NCBI GenBank assembly: GCA_021521415.1
Contig: JAIQDT010002044.1
Coordinates: 248,001 to 312,000 of the forward strand
Direction: 5' to 3'
DNA length: 64,000 nucleotides
From: Bidens hawaiensis
Taxonomy: Eukaryota > Streptophyta > Magnoliopsida > Asterales > Asteraceae
The translations under genes and the position numbers were made by a program. The notes beneath the pieces were generated by a model. That model saw nothing but the letters and a program-made list of their open reading frames with translations, had not been told where the DNA came from and made no database searches. Positions 19,724 to 32,800 of the stretch are shown here, one piece after another (the stretch's first letter is position 1; each line of letters starts with the position of its first letter).

Positions 19724-22700
19724 TGTAACAATTCCGGCAAATTCAGGTATACCCTAGCCGGGATATACTATTTACATGTTATTTAATATTGAATATATGA
19801 ATTATAATGTGATTATACGAGTATATAAGATTCTCAGTACGAATTATACTCAAAATGTACAACTAGTCGTATCGGAATTACGATTAATCGATGAACGGTT
19901 ATTGAAACCCGAACGAATCGGGAATTACATTATAGACGAAATATATAATGTTTAGTGATGTTTACGAAGTATTAAAGCTTCGGGATAAGTGAATTATAGC
20001 ACAGAAAAAGGATTTCGATTTATTAGTACATCGGTATGATAAACGAAACCTTTAACATCAAACCAAGCAAGAGACGATCGATCAAGCCGAAAAAGATGCA
20101 CAATTACCGACAATACGATGTGTTAAGTCATTAAATGTCATGGTTTAAGTTTTTAAAGTTTTTAAATCAGTTTTATATAAATTTCATTTTTAAGCCGAAA
20201 AACGACCGTTTTGGCCTCGTTTTGAGCGGAATTAAAAGTTTAACCGAGAAACGAACTGAACCAGATTATCCACAACATTATCCGGATTACACAATCCGAA
20301 TGTGTGGCCTATATTTGAGATGTGGGCCCCACCCCACACCCTATCATGGACCGATCGGTCCACCTTAACCATAATAACATTTCATTTTCTTTTTTTAACA
20401 TCCCAACCCCAACTTTCTCTCATCAATCTTCAACATTCATCCAAAGATCCAAGTCTTTAAGCAAGAAAACGAGGTATAGATCGAGTTATAATCGTGTTAT
20501 TCTTCTTTTCTTGATTCATTTACAAGAAAATGAGGTTTCAAGTGAAATATGGGTGAAAACCCGAGATGAAACCGATTCTTGGAGGATCAAGTGATGTATA
20601 CAAGTTTTACAAAGGATCTTGGTCCAAGAAAGTAGTTAAAAGAGTCAAAAAAAACGAATTTTTACGGTCAAAATCTTTGTTTTGATGTTTTAATCGAAAC
20701 CATGAAAGAAATGGCTTGATTGTGGGTATAACTTGCTTGGTGTGGTGTTGTTGTGCTTGTAAGTGTTGTATCTAGTGGCTAGCAAATGCTAGAAACCAAG
20801 ATCTTTGCGATCTAACACTAGAAAACACAAGGTAGTTCGGTTTTCGTATGATTTAGATAATTTGGACAGATTGTGATAGACCTAGAGTTGGGTCACGAAA
20901 TTTCACAGAGATGATCTACACATGAAAATATGAGATCTGTGAATTTTTGGTAATTTTTGGATAAAGGATGAATATTTAGTGAATTTAATGCTCTGTTTTG
21001 GCCAAAATGGTGAAAAATAGCTAAACATCATGAAAAATTCTGGAAACTTTAAGATAAACTTTTTATAACATATAAAAGTCACACACAAAATTTCAGGTTC
21101 ATTGGAGAAGTCTAAGTAGGCTTTTCGGTAAAACGAGTTCTAGGGATTTCTAGCTCGGTTTTGGTAAAAATGGCATGAAAAATGAGTTTTTAGTTCTGGA
21201 AAAATTACAGGGAACTATGTGGGTGACAGGGGTCATCCCAGAAAAATTTGGGATTTTTCGAAGGTCATTTGGTATTTTCGACATATTTGGTGTTTAAATG
21301 ACGTTTAAAAATGGTTAAATAAATTTTAGATATGAAAATTAATTCTGGAAAAATTTTATAAAATTCCTTACTTTCAAAATATGGTTTGTACAAAATTTCA
21401 AGGTCCGAGACTAAACGGATATTTATTTGTGCTAAATGGAACTTAAAAACAAACTTTTAAAGCTTAAAACGAGTAAACCGGCGAAGTTCGCCTAAGCGAG
21501 CTGACTGGTGTTTGAAAACCTTAAAAATGGATGATTTTTATTAAACTAAGTTAATCAAGTAAAAATAAATCATCCGAAAATAATTCGGATGATTTGGGTA
21601 ATTTTACCCGATTTAACCGTTTCCGGTGTATTAAAGGCGGAAACGGGCCCCGCGGCCAAACGGGGTGTCTAACCGAGCTCTAATTTCACCACCTTAATGA
21701 AAATATCAATAACAACTATTTTCGGGTCGTATGTGGTCAAACTCATTTTTTAAAAACATAAAGACGGATAACCGTGTTAGGCACGCAAAACGAGAAAACA
21801 AACTAATGATAGTTTTGACTAAAGAACTCTAAGTGATATCACAATCTAAGTCCTGAGAAGTGTATCGGGGTTAACATTGTCCCCGGATCGCGTACGGTAC
21901 TGGGTTAACAGTGTCCCCGGACGTACCGGTTAACACGAATTTAAGTTATATTGATTGAAATGGTGTAGTAACGATTTGGGGATCGTATTACAGATCTGTA
22001 CCAGTAGCCGTGCACCGTAATACATCTTTGCTCACAAGAAGGTGAGTTTTCACGAGCCCCTTTTTACTGAACTGTTTTAGATATTTTCCCGGGGCGGAAA
22101 GCATGTTTCTATCAAAGTGTTTAAGTACATGCTAATCGCATGGAAACGAATGTATTTATATAATGTTTATGGTACGGAAATCGTACGGTAATTTATTAAG
22201 ATGGTAATTAACTGAGTTGCTAATATTGTAAGGCCCGAAACGGTGTTCTGGGTTAACAGTGTCCCCAGAGGTTATTAAATGTATTTCTGGGTTAACAGTG
22301 TCCCAGAGGATATTGGAAATGTTCTGGGTTAACAGTGCCCCCAGAGGTTATTAAATATGTTTCTGGGTTAACAGTGTCCCCAGAGGTTATTAGATATGTT
22401 TCTGGGTTAACAGTGTCCCCAGGGGTAATTTGATGTGTTTCGGGGTTAACAGAGTTTTCACTTGTGAACTCAGTATAATTACATCACTTATTTATGATTT
22501 TTATAATGAATTGTCATGGTTTATTTAAATTAGTGAAACTCACCAACTATTCGTAGTTGACCCGTTTTCTTTACATGCTTTCTGGGTACACTCAAATTGG
22601 AATGAGTGATATGTGTTCGATGCTGTGTGCTATTTTGTGGAAGTCTAGAGATCTATATTTTTCATTAAATATGTTAATGTACTATCGGTAACACTTATGT

Positions 22701-22846
22701 GATAACGCTTAGATGGTTATGAAACTCAGAACAATGTAATACGTTTTAATTAATGTAGTGGTGTTTTCTTTATAAACAATGCTGTTGATATCAGATGTGT
22801 CTGTTGCATCCTGTGTACGTTTCCACTGCGGTTACGGGGTGTTACA
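19724..22846 (+). mobile_element. solo LTR of a gypsy element (3123 bp), TSD ACTAA
   Basis: Starts TGTAACAATTCCGGC and ends GGGGTGTTACA; the 5-bp duplication ACTAA stands at 19719-19723 and 22847-22851. Its start resembles that of the chromovirus LTR at 4647 (TGTGACAATCGTC...TTTCAGG versus TGTAACAATTCCGG...TTCAGG), and like it contains a tandem array near its 3' side, so it belongs to a related but distinct chromovirus family. No internal region or second LTR is present. Deleting it with one ACTAA rejoins the minus-strand copia frame (KTKTL|VPAVPK). Formed by recombination between the two LTRs of a full element. Confidence 0.92.
22226..22460 (+). repeat. 38-bp tandem repeat in the solo LTR
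   Basis: Six or so units of ttctgggttaacagtgtccc + cagaggttattaaatatg-like sequence. Two related words (ggttaacattgtccccgga, ggttaacagtgtccccgga) lie upstream at 21870-21925. Each unit contains GGTTAAC, echoing the ggttac of the 29-bp array in the chromovirus LTR. Confidence 0.85.
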
Positions 22847-22851
22847 ACTAA

Positions 22852-24702
22852 TGTTTTTGTTTTTGGCATGTGACCAATACCATAGAACATTTCCTCCTCG
22901 GGTGGGGAATTAAAGCTAAAGTGAGGAAGGCTAGTATAGTTGTCATTAAATGGAGGTGGAACTTTAGTACTATCATTACCTATTCCTGTCTTTATATTTA
23001 ACCCCAATGTGCCCCAACTATTCCATTAAGCTTTTCAGAAGCTAACTCAAATTTCTCAATGGTTATTTTCCTTTGGGCTAAATCTAGCTCTAATTTGACA
23101 ATTTTAGCATTTAAATCAATCACACATTTTTCATGATGTTCAACTAGTTTTTTAGATTGAAAAAGTTTTTCATTAAGTTTAGCCATGTCATTAGTATGAG
23201 TTTTAATCTTAGTGGTGTAGATCCTTTTAGCTTTCTTAACTTCATTATTCTGACACTTAATGCCAAATATTTGATCTAAAATGGTAGCATTATGGTTTCT
23301 ATAGTGCACAACTTTATTAATACAAGCTTGTGAGCAGAGTTTGTATACCTCGGGAATAAGAGATGTAGGTGTAGGTGTTACAACAGTAGAGGTTGATGAG
23401 GTGCTTGCCTGGTCAGTGAAGGCCATTCCAGCAAAGGTCAGAGGATTCTTCAACTCCTCAAATTGCTCATCCTCCCAATCTGGTTGAGTTGGTCCAGCAA
23501 TTCTTGTAATCATGGCATTCGATCTCGACTCGAAGTTTCCCTTGGATCCACTTCCTTGACCGATTCTTGGGACACTTGACTTTGAGATGTAGTTTGGAAT
23601 GTGCTTCTTGTCATATTTTTTAGCACCCTCATTATCCCACATCTCCATGATCTTGACATCATTTACGGCCATCAGTGTATTGGTGCATTCTTTAACAAAA
23701 TGGCCAGTTTCGTTGCAGTTATAATAACGCAGCTTGTCTTTCTCAAAACCAATATTCTTCCCATCAACATCCTTGAAACTGTTCTTCTCATTCTTTTTCA
23801 TGAAGTTTGAAGCTCGGTGAATGGCCATGGCCATTTGGTACTTCATGTCCATTTTCTTGAGATCTTTCTTGTTGATCTCGGGAAGATCTCCTTGTTCAAA
23901 GAAAGGAGGGAGCAGCTTTCCTTGCAATAACTGCTCGTGGCTTGCCATAAAGGTCTGAAACAGTGCCACATTGGAGTCATCAGGTGAGATGGTTTGTGGA
24001 GCAGGGTAAGCTTGATTGTTGGTTGATGCTTTGATTCCATGAGCCTTTAAGGCTTGTGCAATTGCTTTGTCAACTGCATTTTGAAAAGAGCTTGAGCTTG
24101 ATGGTGCTTGAGGTACGGTAGTGGTCTTGAAAGAAAAATTTGTAGTGTGAGTAGAAGGATGAGCTTGACTTAGGTATGTTGTGCTTACACCTGATCCAGT
24201 AGTTATACTAGCTTGACTAAGAACACTAATGTGATTACCCATCCTTAATTTTTCATCCTTTTCAAATGACTTGATAATGGAGATCAAGTCAACAAGAGTG
24301 GTGATTTGAAGGCTAGTGGTTCTCTTGATTGTTATCACACTACTGTTCCAGGCATAAGGAAGGGAATTGAGCAACTTGTTGTTGATTTCAACCTGATCGT
24401 ATTCAATGCCAGCACTTTTGATCTTAGTAATCATGGTTTTAAATCTCTGAATGAGATTAGCAATTGAATCTCCTTGTACATAATTGAACATGTTGAATTC
24501 TCCCTTCAACATTCCCTTCTTGTTGTTTCTGATCTCAATATTTCCCACAAACTTGTTTAACAATGCATCCCAAAGCCTTAGCTGTGGTGTAATCTCTCAA
24601 GGTTAGTGCAATTTCACGTGAGAGGCACACACTAAGAACACCGAAGGCTCTGTTGTCTTCAATAAGCAATCTTCTGTCAGTAACATCATAAGCACTTACG
24701 AG
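22852..24702 (-). pseudogene. host copia gag main body
   Basis: The main open part (24563-22998, 521 codons) begins inside gag: VQGDSIANLIQRFKTMITKI and LLNSLPYAWNSSV are the UBN2-type copia gag core. A zinc knuckle CNETGHFVKEC (first Cys of YYNCNETGH) is visible near 23690-23730. The C-terminal third is a coiled coil (KRIYTTKIKTHTNDMAKLNE...). Upstream of 24563 the frame continues to 24702 (VSAYDVTDRRLLIEDN, ALTLRDYTTAKALG) with a break near 24560, and joins the 43732-43942 piece when the CACTA element is removed. Downstream, 23007-22852 encodes PPPFNDNYTSLPHF. Confidence 0.9.
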
Positions 24703-24849
24703 AACTACAACAAAAATGGCTTTTTAGTACGCACAAAAGCGTCCCAAAATGCTATTTTATAGGACCTTTCATTTAATAGGACCAACGAAAAAAGCGTTTC
24801 ATGTAAATGGGTCGTAATAAGTCTCGGAACTCAAAAAGTGTCATAATAT

Positions 24850-25440
24850 CCCAAATAAGATTACGAAACCAATTTTATGGTCGTATAAAATATTCATTAA
24901 CAACCCAAAAAATGTCCCAATAGAAACATATTAGGACACATTTACTATGTTTTAACATGTGCTTACCCACCTTTAATCTTTTGATACACAAACAAGCGTC
25001 CTTAAAAATTAATTTATAAGACCCTTATGATGTAACATTATAGGTACTTTAGTACCAAGAAAAAAGTCCTTATATCCCAAATAAGATTATGAAACTAATT
25101 TTAGGGTCGCATATTATGGTCGCATAATATATTCATTAACAACATAAAAAGCGTCTCAATAAAAACATATTAGGACACTTTAACAATGTTTTGACATGTG
25201 CTTACCTAATTGTAAACTTTTGACACACATACAAGTGTCCTTAAAAATTAATTTATAGGACACTTATGATGGAACATTATAGTACCAAGAAAAGGGTTCT
25301 AATATCGCAAACAAGATTATGAAACTAAATTTTATGGTCGCATAATATGTCTATGAACAACTTAAACACCGTTCTAAAAAAACATATTATGACACTTTTA
25401 CAATGTTCTAACGTTTAATAGGACAAACATTCGAAGTCCT
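24850..25440. repeat. left subterminal repeats of the CACTA element, period ~228 bp
   Basis: The block tcccaaataagattacgaaa recurs at about 24850, 25076 and 25306 (226 and 230 bp apart), with conserved neighbours (catattaggacac, acatgtgcttacc, gtccttaaaaattaattta). The short word taggac/gtccta is repeated throughout. These words recur at the right end, as expected for transposase-binding subterminal DNA. Confidence 0.85.
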
Positions 25441-25775
25441 AACAAATCATATTATGCAACCCTCTTTTAAACGTCCACACACACAATTTTACGATACGTT
25501 TATGGACATCTAAATATTGCAAGAAATAAAACTTCATTATATTAAATAAGCTTGTTCATAACGAAAACATTAAACATAAATAAGTTAAAACATTATCCAA
25601 CATAAGCTCTTGTAACATTCAACAAAAAAAAAGCAATAAAAGAAACAATCACCATAAAATCCCGAGTCATATTGTGTCCTCAATCCTCACGGACTAACTA
25701 TAAATAAGCCATCTATGTATAAGCATTAAGTTCCATGTTATTAAAATTATTCGTATTACAAGTTTAACAAATACA

Positions 25776-26027
25776 TACCGAGACGAATGGACAAGGCCAT
25801 GCGATGGATGCACTAATACAATCTTGAATTGTTGAAAATAACCCATATGGTCTCACCAACTTTTCATCTGTTTTTATTGGTACTTGAACATTTACCTCAC
25901 ACCATTTTGATCCAATCTCTGTACCACCAACTAGCTCATTTGGGTCCACGCTCTTCACAAATCCTCTTGCTACATGCTCAGTAGGATTTAGAATGCTTTT
26001 TGTAGAAAACTTCATCTCCAACCTAGA
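25776..26027 (-). pseudogene. exon of a CACTA-associated protein (plant En/Spm Ptta-type)
   Basis: On the minus strand an open stretch is flanked by a good acceptor (AAATCTAG before 26027) and a good donor (GTATGT after about 25776). It encodes VARGFVKSVDPNELVGGTEI, SKWCEVNVQVPIKTDEKLVR and SASIAWPCPFVS. This layout (VDPN..VGG, W.EV.V.V..K..E.L.RPYG, ASIAWP) is what I recall of the C-terminal segment of the plant Ptta/En/Spm transposase family. Other exons were not resolved; a candidate first exon on the same strand is at 40997-41044, which would place the nested gypsy element inside an intron. Family call from memory. Confidence 0.55.
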
Positions 26028-26039
26028 TTTTAGTTTTCA

Positions 26040-27901
26040 AAAAACAGTTATATATTAAACTCGAGTTATTATAGTGCAAAAATCATTTACAAAAAAGAAG
26101 GTTTTTCACTAGCAAGCTAACATTTTATAGAAAAAATAATCTGAAAAAAAACATCAATAGACTTGTTTTCTAGTGTAGCCCAATGTAACCGTTATTTAAT
26201 CACCAACTTACAATCAATTTTTGGATAAGTGTACAAGCTAAAGATTTACCTCTATTTCGCAGCTTCTACGTATCCTAAGTCTAACAAAGTATCCAAATTA
26301 CATACTAATCCTCTTTTTGACCCTATACTTTGTGCAAAATATAGTGACGTGCCTATTGTTTATCAAAACGATTACCAAATTAAGGTAACAATGAATATAG
26401 GGTTATGATTTAAGGGACAAATTGTGTTACGGGTTATGTTCAACGAGAAAGAATGGGTTACGAGCCCGTGCTACAGGTTACGGGTTATGCGTTTCGAGTT
26501 CATATTGTTGATTGTTAATTATATGATTGAAATAGATGGAAAATGCCCAACTAATATAGAGTTCAACCCTCTCAACTGCATAAAAAAGCAGATTATATAT
26601 ATTATTTCTAAGACACACATTTATTATTTCATTGTTATTTATAGACTACTAATATATAACTTTAAACAAAGAATATATAACTTTCTGGCGTCGGTAGCAA
26701 CAACAATCTTTTTGTTTCTGAAAGTCAATCAACGGCTCTCACTGTGCTCTCACAGCTCTAAGAAGGCCAACAATTGCAACTCCACCTATTCACTGTAACG
26801 AAAAAAAATAGCATCTTATTTTCAAATAAAAATATCATAATAATTTAAATCAATTGTACCTGCGCGTAATTATTAAACATTCTATATCATCATCATCTCA
26901 AGTCTCTTAAAGTCAGCTACTGTTATTTTTTTTAATTTAATTTTAAATAATATACTCGTATAATCAGTTCCTGATCAGATGAACCATCTAAATACATGTG
27001 TTTAATAATTACAAACTAATGAGTCAAAGTAAACATGACCCATTACAAACTAAACATGACATGAATCAAAGAATTAACAAAATGGGTCAAAGTAGCCACC
27101 TTTGATAAAAAAAATTTTGAAAATATTTAATATATGAACGAGCATACAATAAAGTTTTTGCTCATTTAGTTAAATAAGTAAACTTGAACGCATGTCCCGA
27201 TCCTTCATTTATGTCGGTGAACAATCATTCAGCTATGTTAGTTTATATTCGCTGATTTGAATTCGTTTATGCCGGAAAGTTTAAATTTGTCAAGTTAGAT
27301 TACAACCATTCTCGAATTAATGTATAGTTTTTTTTATTTATGTTCGTTTGTGTCCGTTAGTGTCCATTAATGTACGTTAGAATAATCCGACCAAAACCGT
27401 AATCTTATATTTAAGAACTCGGCAAACATCAACAAAAAACAACCCGATATGAAACGAACCAGTAAACAAAAACCCAAAACAAAAATTTGACCTTTATTTT
27501 CCCTTTGCCTCTAAAACCAAATCCAACCCAAACAAACCCTCAACCATTTTAACGAAAACTAAAGTGTAAAGAACGAAGAAATATAGAAAGTATACCTCAA
27601 CCATTTTCCTTATCTCCTTTTAAAGAATACCATGTTTATCATTCAAGCTGTCTATCAATCACATGTTTATAAAATTCAATTAAAGAGTCTTCATCAAAAC
27701 ATATAAGTAAACAAATTGACTTATTTTATAAACAACTAGTTTAAAAAAAACATACCTTATATTCCGGCAATTAAAGACGCTGAAAAAAATCCGAAAAGCC
27801 TGCAAACTAAAAAACGAAAGAAAAGAAAAGCGTCACATTGTACACCATCTAAATTAAATCAGCCTTCTAGTTCTAACAATAATCTAACTCATGACAATAA
27901 T
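26040..27901. other. CACTA internal sequence, no gene seen
   Basis: AT-rich. 27130-27380 holds loosely repeated words such as ttcgtttatg and gtccgttagtgtcc, similar in style to 41270-41945 on the other side of the nested gypsy. No splice-flanked coding stretch could be supported. A 124-codon frame at 26424-26798 has no recognisable features and I do not call it a gene. Confidence 0.45.
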
Positions 27902-28877
27902 TGAAGAAACACTAAGTGACCCGGGGCAGATTACGGATAATCTGGGGCTTAAGTAATGTTTCCCACGAGGATGAGGTCCAGCAGAGAAGGTTGTTCTTCA
28001 GGTGACCTGCAAAACAGACACCGTAAGCTCGTCACTGAGAAGGGGGGGTTCCTCCTTGTGACCACCCTCCGGCGTGAGAATCAGACTAGATTGCTCTGAA
28101 TATAAGTGTATATTGAGAGATTGCTAGATAAGATAAGATAATGAGATATCAGATGATGTCCTTACCATTCCAAGGAGTTGGAGTATTTATAGCCGAAAGT
28201 AGGTTTCCTAGAAGGTACAGCCGGCTGAATAGTATTCCTGTTCTACCAACAGTGGGCTACGCACAAGCCATGCTGGTTGGTGGATAGGCTGCGGCCGACA
28301 GTGACAAGGTCGGCTGTATACTGTTCCTTTACTGCAGGCTATGCACTGTTCCACCAACTGTAGGCTGCGCACGTCCCACAGTAAGGGTTGGTGAGTAGGC
28401 AGCGGCTAATAGTGACAAACAGTGCTAGAGGGTGCACCTCCTCGTACTGTTGTCGGTGAGCTGTCACCCTGTGATTGGTTCATGGGCGTCTGGCCAGATC
28501 GTCTGTTTTGCCCATACCTTGGTAGGTATAGTACAAAAGATCTTCCAGAAGCATACGGACTGGCTCATTTGGGCGGGAGTATTCCCGCCTTACTCATTCC
28601 TTCAGGTGACTACTGAAGTAGCAAGAGTTAGTTCCTTGTGCGTGTAGCCTTGCTATCAGTGCGGGTAGCCTTCCCTGATGGCTTGTATCCGCAGCTGCGG
28701 GGACAGGCGGAGTACTTCACCATTGGGAGGCTTTTCCTGCGGGAACAGCTTGCGTACTGCACGTAAGGACGTCACATCTCTAAGCATGGTGGGTCCTGCG
28801 GATCCAGTTGGTTTCTGCGCAGACGTCTCTCTTCAAGGTGAGTCCTGCGGGTCCAACTGGGCTCTGCTGGGACCAAC
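27902..28877 (-). repeat. 3' LTR of the Tat-type element (element is on minus strand)
   Basis: Matches 39058-40031 from TGAAGAAACACTAAG to CTGGGACCAAC. Homology stops at about 28877: where the other LTR continues CTCTTCA, this one reads TTTTGGACTTAAG. So the outermost ~8 bases at the inner edge of this LTR are changed. It has 9 extra bases (ccttccctg) near 28672 relative to the other LTR. Confidence 0.92.
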
Positions 28878-29744
28878 TTTTGGACTTAAGCAAAGGGTTT
28901 TGAAAAGGGTTTAGTTTTAAGGTTTTCAATGGGGATTCTTCCCGCGGAAGTCCTAATGTCACTTGCAGAAATTCCCGACTTTCCTGCTTGATCTTTGGGT
29001 ATGATACGGGTAGGTCTGTAACCTCCTCGCAAGTCAGGAGCGTTGAGTCCCACTTGTATGGATTCTCCATGAGGTTTTGGTAGTTTTGAACATAGTGATC
29101 AATTATGTTAAAACCACCAATTCCATCTTGGATCTTCAAACAATGTAGTTCTCGACGTTCCCGCTATACGGGGATGTTATTCCCGTTTCCGCAAGCGTGG
29201 CCCAGAAGATCCTTCCTGGTTTGAATTCCCTGCGGAGTGCTAAGTATGTGATGGGTTTTGCCTTGACACTGTACCCGCACTCGTCTTATGGTTACTTCCA
29301 AGGTATTCTTAGCGTCAATTCCCTGCGGGTGCTAAGTATGTGAAGGGTTTTGCCTTGACACTGTACCCGCACCTGTCTTACAGTTACTTGGTTGCCAAGG
29401 TAAGGGGTATTTTACGCTTACTTTTGAATCTTTTTGAAATTTTTGGAAATTCGAAGAGTTGGTGAAAGGATAAGAACAGTCCAAACCTCTGAAACGTCGT
29501 GCGACGGTTTCTTCTGACTATGTCAGGACGTGCAGGAAGTTATGGTGACGTGACAGTACATGGTCATTCCAGACGCTTTTTCAGGCGCGTGGGCGCGATT
29601 TTTTCGGGCGCGTAGCCGTGAAATTAATGGTACGCGTCCTTTCAACAGCTGTTGCCAGCTTGCTTTTTGCCACGTGTCATAGTTTCATTGCACCTTCGAT
29701 TTCTCTCTCTTCCGCATTAAATTCATCGCATTAATTGCGATTAG
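28878..29744. other. Tat element spacer with a 93-bp tandem duplication
   Basis: Non-coding between the 3' LTR and the antisense promoter. The block ttccctgcgg...gtgctaagtatgtga..gggttttgccttgacac is present at 29226 and again at 29319 (93 bp apart). 29575-29620 carries gggcgcg words. No reading frame supported. Confidence 0.6.
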
Positions 29745-29752
29745 TATATAAA
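29745..29752 (+). promoter_or_regulatory. TATA box of the antisense gene
   Basis: TATATAAA in the context TTAGTATATAAAGGGGGAG, followed by a CT-rich leader and the ATG at 29880, 128 bp downstream. It faces opposite to the gag-pol of the element, so the antisense gene has its own promoter. Confidence 0.65.
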
Positions 29753-29879
29753 GGGGGAGATGGTTCTTTGTAATCCACACTTTCACTTTTCTCTTCATCT
29801 TCAAAACGATTTCCAGCGAATACTCATCTTTTCAGTCGAGCATTCTCTTGAAATCGTTTTCTTCTTTCATATCTGCAAG

Positions 29880-32800
29880 ATGTCGTCTCACGATCTTGAG
29901 TCTACAGCCCAGGAGGCTGGGGTGTACGCCGATGACAAGAGTACTGCTGGCGAGTGCCAGTGTGCTCTACCTGTCGATCTATATCAGTACATCGTTAGGA
30001 AGTTCATGCTCGAATCTCTCGAGCCTGAGTTTCCTGAACCCCATCAGACGGTGTATGATGCCCCCAGAGGCAAGATCGGGGTATATGCTGCATTATTTGT
30101 CTATGGGAATCTTAGGTTCCCGTTGACAAAGTTTGTGTACCGTGTACTGGAGAGGCACGGTGTGCACCTGACCGAGGTGCACCCGATGGCGATCGCGAAG
30201 ATTCGCCACTTCGAGTGGGTGTGCCGGATTCTGGGCATTGAGCCCTTCGTCGACCGCCTGATGACCTTCTACTCTTGGAGGTGCATCCAGGGGTGGTATA
30301 CGCTGATAACCCGAATCAAGGGTTTGAAGATTTGAGCAACCGAGCGCAGTCTTCGTTCGTGGAAGCGGGAGTTCTTCTACATCTCCGCTCGCGCCATCCC
30401 CCTTGCCATGAAATTTAAGAATGGGCAAGCTCTCCCAAGCCTTCACGCCTCCAACTACCAGGAGGCGGAATGGTTCTCGAAGATATCCCGAGTCCAATCT
30501 CCGGTTTACCGGTTTGCGGAGTCCGGGATGGTGATGCTCGGGATGAGCCGGGTGTGGAAGGATGCGGATGCGCGAAAGGTCCCGATCGTCCTCGAATACG
30601 GTTTGAACTCTGTTCCTTAAAGTATGCTCTGTTTCTTTTTGTTGATTTAGAATCTCTTCTAACTTCTTTCCTGTTTATTTCAGAGGGGAACGACTTGCAG
30701 TCGCTCCTGTATCCACGGGAGGCTGACAGTCCCGCTCGGATGGGTACTCGAGCTCTAGACGAGAACGAGTTGCCCATCCTAGAACAAACGGCGGATCGGT
30801 TCGTGGAGGTCTACCCGCTAGGCCATGAGATCCTGAGCGCCAGGCGGCCAGGTAAGGCGCTATTCAACCCTCGACCCCTCAATGTTGAAACCTCTGCTGG
30901 AATTCCTTTAATCTTATGTTCTGATGAGGAATCCGCAGATGGTCCTCCGTTGGTGCGGAAGAAGAAGGCTGCCGGCGGGAAGGGGAAGGAGAAGGTGGCC
31001 TCCACTGCCGATCCGGTGCCTCGGTCTGACTCAGAGGCCGAGAGCGAGGAGGTGGCGGGGAACCCCGGTGGTGATAAGACCACCGCTCCGGAGGCTGAGA
31101 CGACTGTTACCTCCGGAGAGCCCAGGATGACGGTGAGCGGCGTGAAGAGGCCGGCTCCATCGGGTTCATCCCCGCCTGTCCGCACTTTTAGGCTCAAGAA
31201 AACCCGTAAGTACAAACTTTATTTTTAACTTCATAGTTTTCCATCATTAATACTTATCTTCTTTGTGCAGGCGTGGATGTTGACGCATTCCAGGGTGGAG
31301 CGCGGAGGAGTACCCCCCCGCCCATGACGGTAGGCTTGGTCAGCCTACCTGAGGCGACGACCCAGGCGGCTGCGCCTGCTTCCGCTGGTTCAGTTGCTCA
31401 CTCCATTGAGCCAACTGTTCCAGCTGTGATGACATCACCGCCGGCTGTCAGTGCCATTTTTACCGCATCTTTCACTGAGCCGGCGGTTACTTTTGCTGCG
31501 GATTCCGCAGCGGCGACCGCGGCGGCCGCGGTGGCCTTCACCATGCCTCCTCCGTCATCGGCAACGACGGCCGATCCTTCAGGTATGCATGGGGCTTCTC
31601 GCCAACCTCTGCCTCTTTCCCATCTACCTGACCTCTTGGACGGATTTCCCTTGGGTTCAGGTGATGGGTTTGGCGGCTATCGGCCTGTTATTGACCCTAC
31701 AGGTGCGTAGGGTTCTTTTGGCCTATTTTTTTTTTTTTTTTTTATATCATCTTTTCCTAACTGCTTTTTGTTTTTTGCAGTGTCGGATTCCAATGAAGTG
31801 TATGTTCCTCGATGGAACATCCGCCGAGGAACAACCCTTCGCACACCTGTGGAGTGCGTGGAGTGGGCTCGTCACGCAGCTCCCAGTGGTGCGTTGGGGG
31901 AAGCCATGGCTAGCTACCAGGAGGGTAGGCTAACCAATGAGCTTCGGGTTCTCCTGGCCCGGATGCAGCCGCGCGTCGAGCTGCTTTGTCGTGAAAACGA
32001 CAAGTTAAAAGCAGCTCGCATTCAAGAAGTAGCTCAGGCGCGGGCTGTCCGGGAGGAGAATAGGAGGCTCTCCGCCGCGGCTGCGGAGAAGGAGAAGGCG
32101 TTCAAGGCCCTTGAAGTTGAGGTCCAGGCCCGTCTCGAGGCCCGTTCCAAGGCTGCCCAAGCTGTTAACGAACAGCTTCGGCTGGCTAAGGAAACTGCTA
32201 GGAACGCAACTGAAAGGGCCACCAAGGCTGAAGCTGTTGCTGAGCCTCTACGCCTCGAGAATGAGGAACTTAAAGCTAAATTAGAGGCGCTCCAAAAGGC
32301 TCATGATGCCTTGGCGATGGAGGACGCGAAGAAGCTCCAAGAGATCCTGGACCAGAGGGGCGTGCTTGACCACACCGAGCGGAAGCTAAAGGGCGTCGAA
32401 GAGGCCGCTGCAAAGGAAGTGTTGCTTGCCAACCTCAACAAAAGTGAAGCCGAACGCGCCTGTACCCAAGCTCAAGCCGCCCTCCAAGAAGCTCTGGTTG
32501 CCAAGGAATGGCTTCTTCGAGAAGCGTTGTCTCAGGTAAGCTTTTCATGTCTTTACGCTTTTCTTTGTAAATAGAAAAGGTTTTGATACTTGTATTTTCT
32601 TTTTGTAGGTTGTGCATCGGGTCTTCACGGAGACGTCTTATGACGATGCTATGAGCACAGCCCTCAACGCTTCTCATGAGGATGGGGAAAAGGCCGGCTT
32701 CCTGCTTGGTCTAGGATTTGTTGAGAAAGGCATCCCGCCTTCCAACTTCCCTTTGTATGATGTGGATACTGAAGCTGTTTATGACCAAGCAGTGAATCAG

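Noticed and set aside
26424..26798. 124-codon frame in the CACTA element
   Set aside because: Composition typical of AT-rich DNA (many Ile, Tyr, Phe, Asn), no recognisable motif.
28422..28914. Plus-strand frames in the Tat LTR, repeated at 39578-40058
   Set aside because: Present in both LTRs, overlapping each other in different frames; LTR sequence, not genes.
30470..30683. Frame running through the first intron of the antisense gene
   Set aside because: Only the part after the acceptor at 30683 joins in phase; the upstream part is the wrong frame of exon 1.
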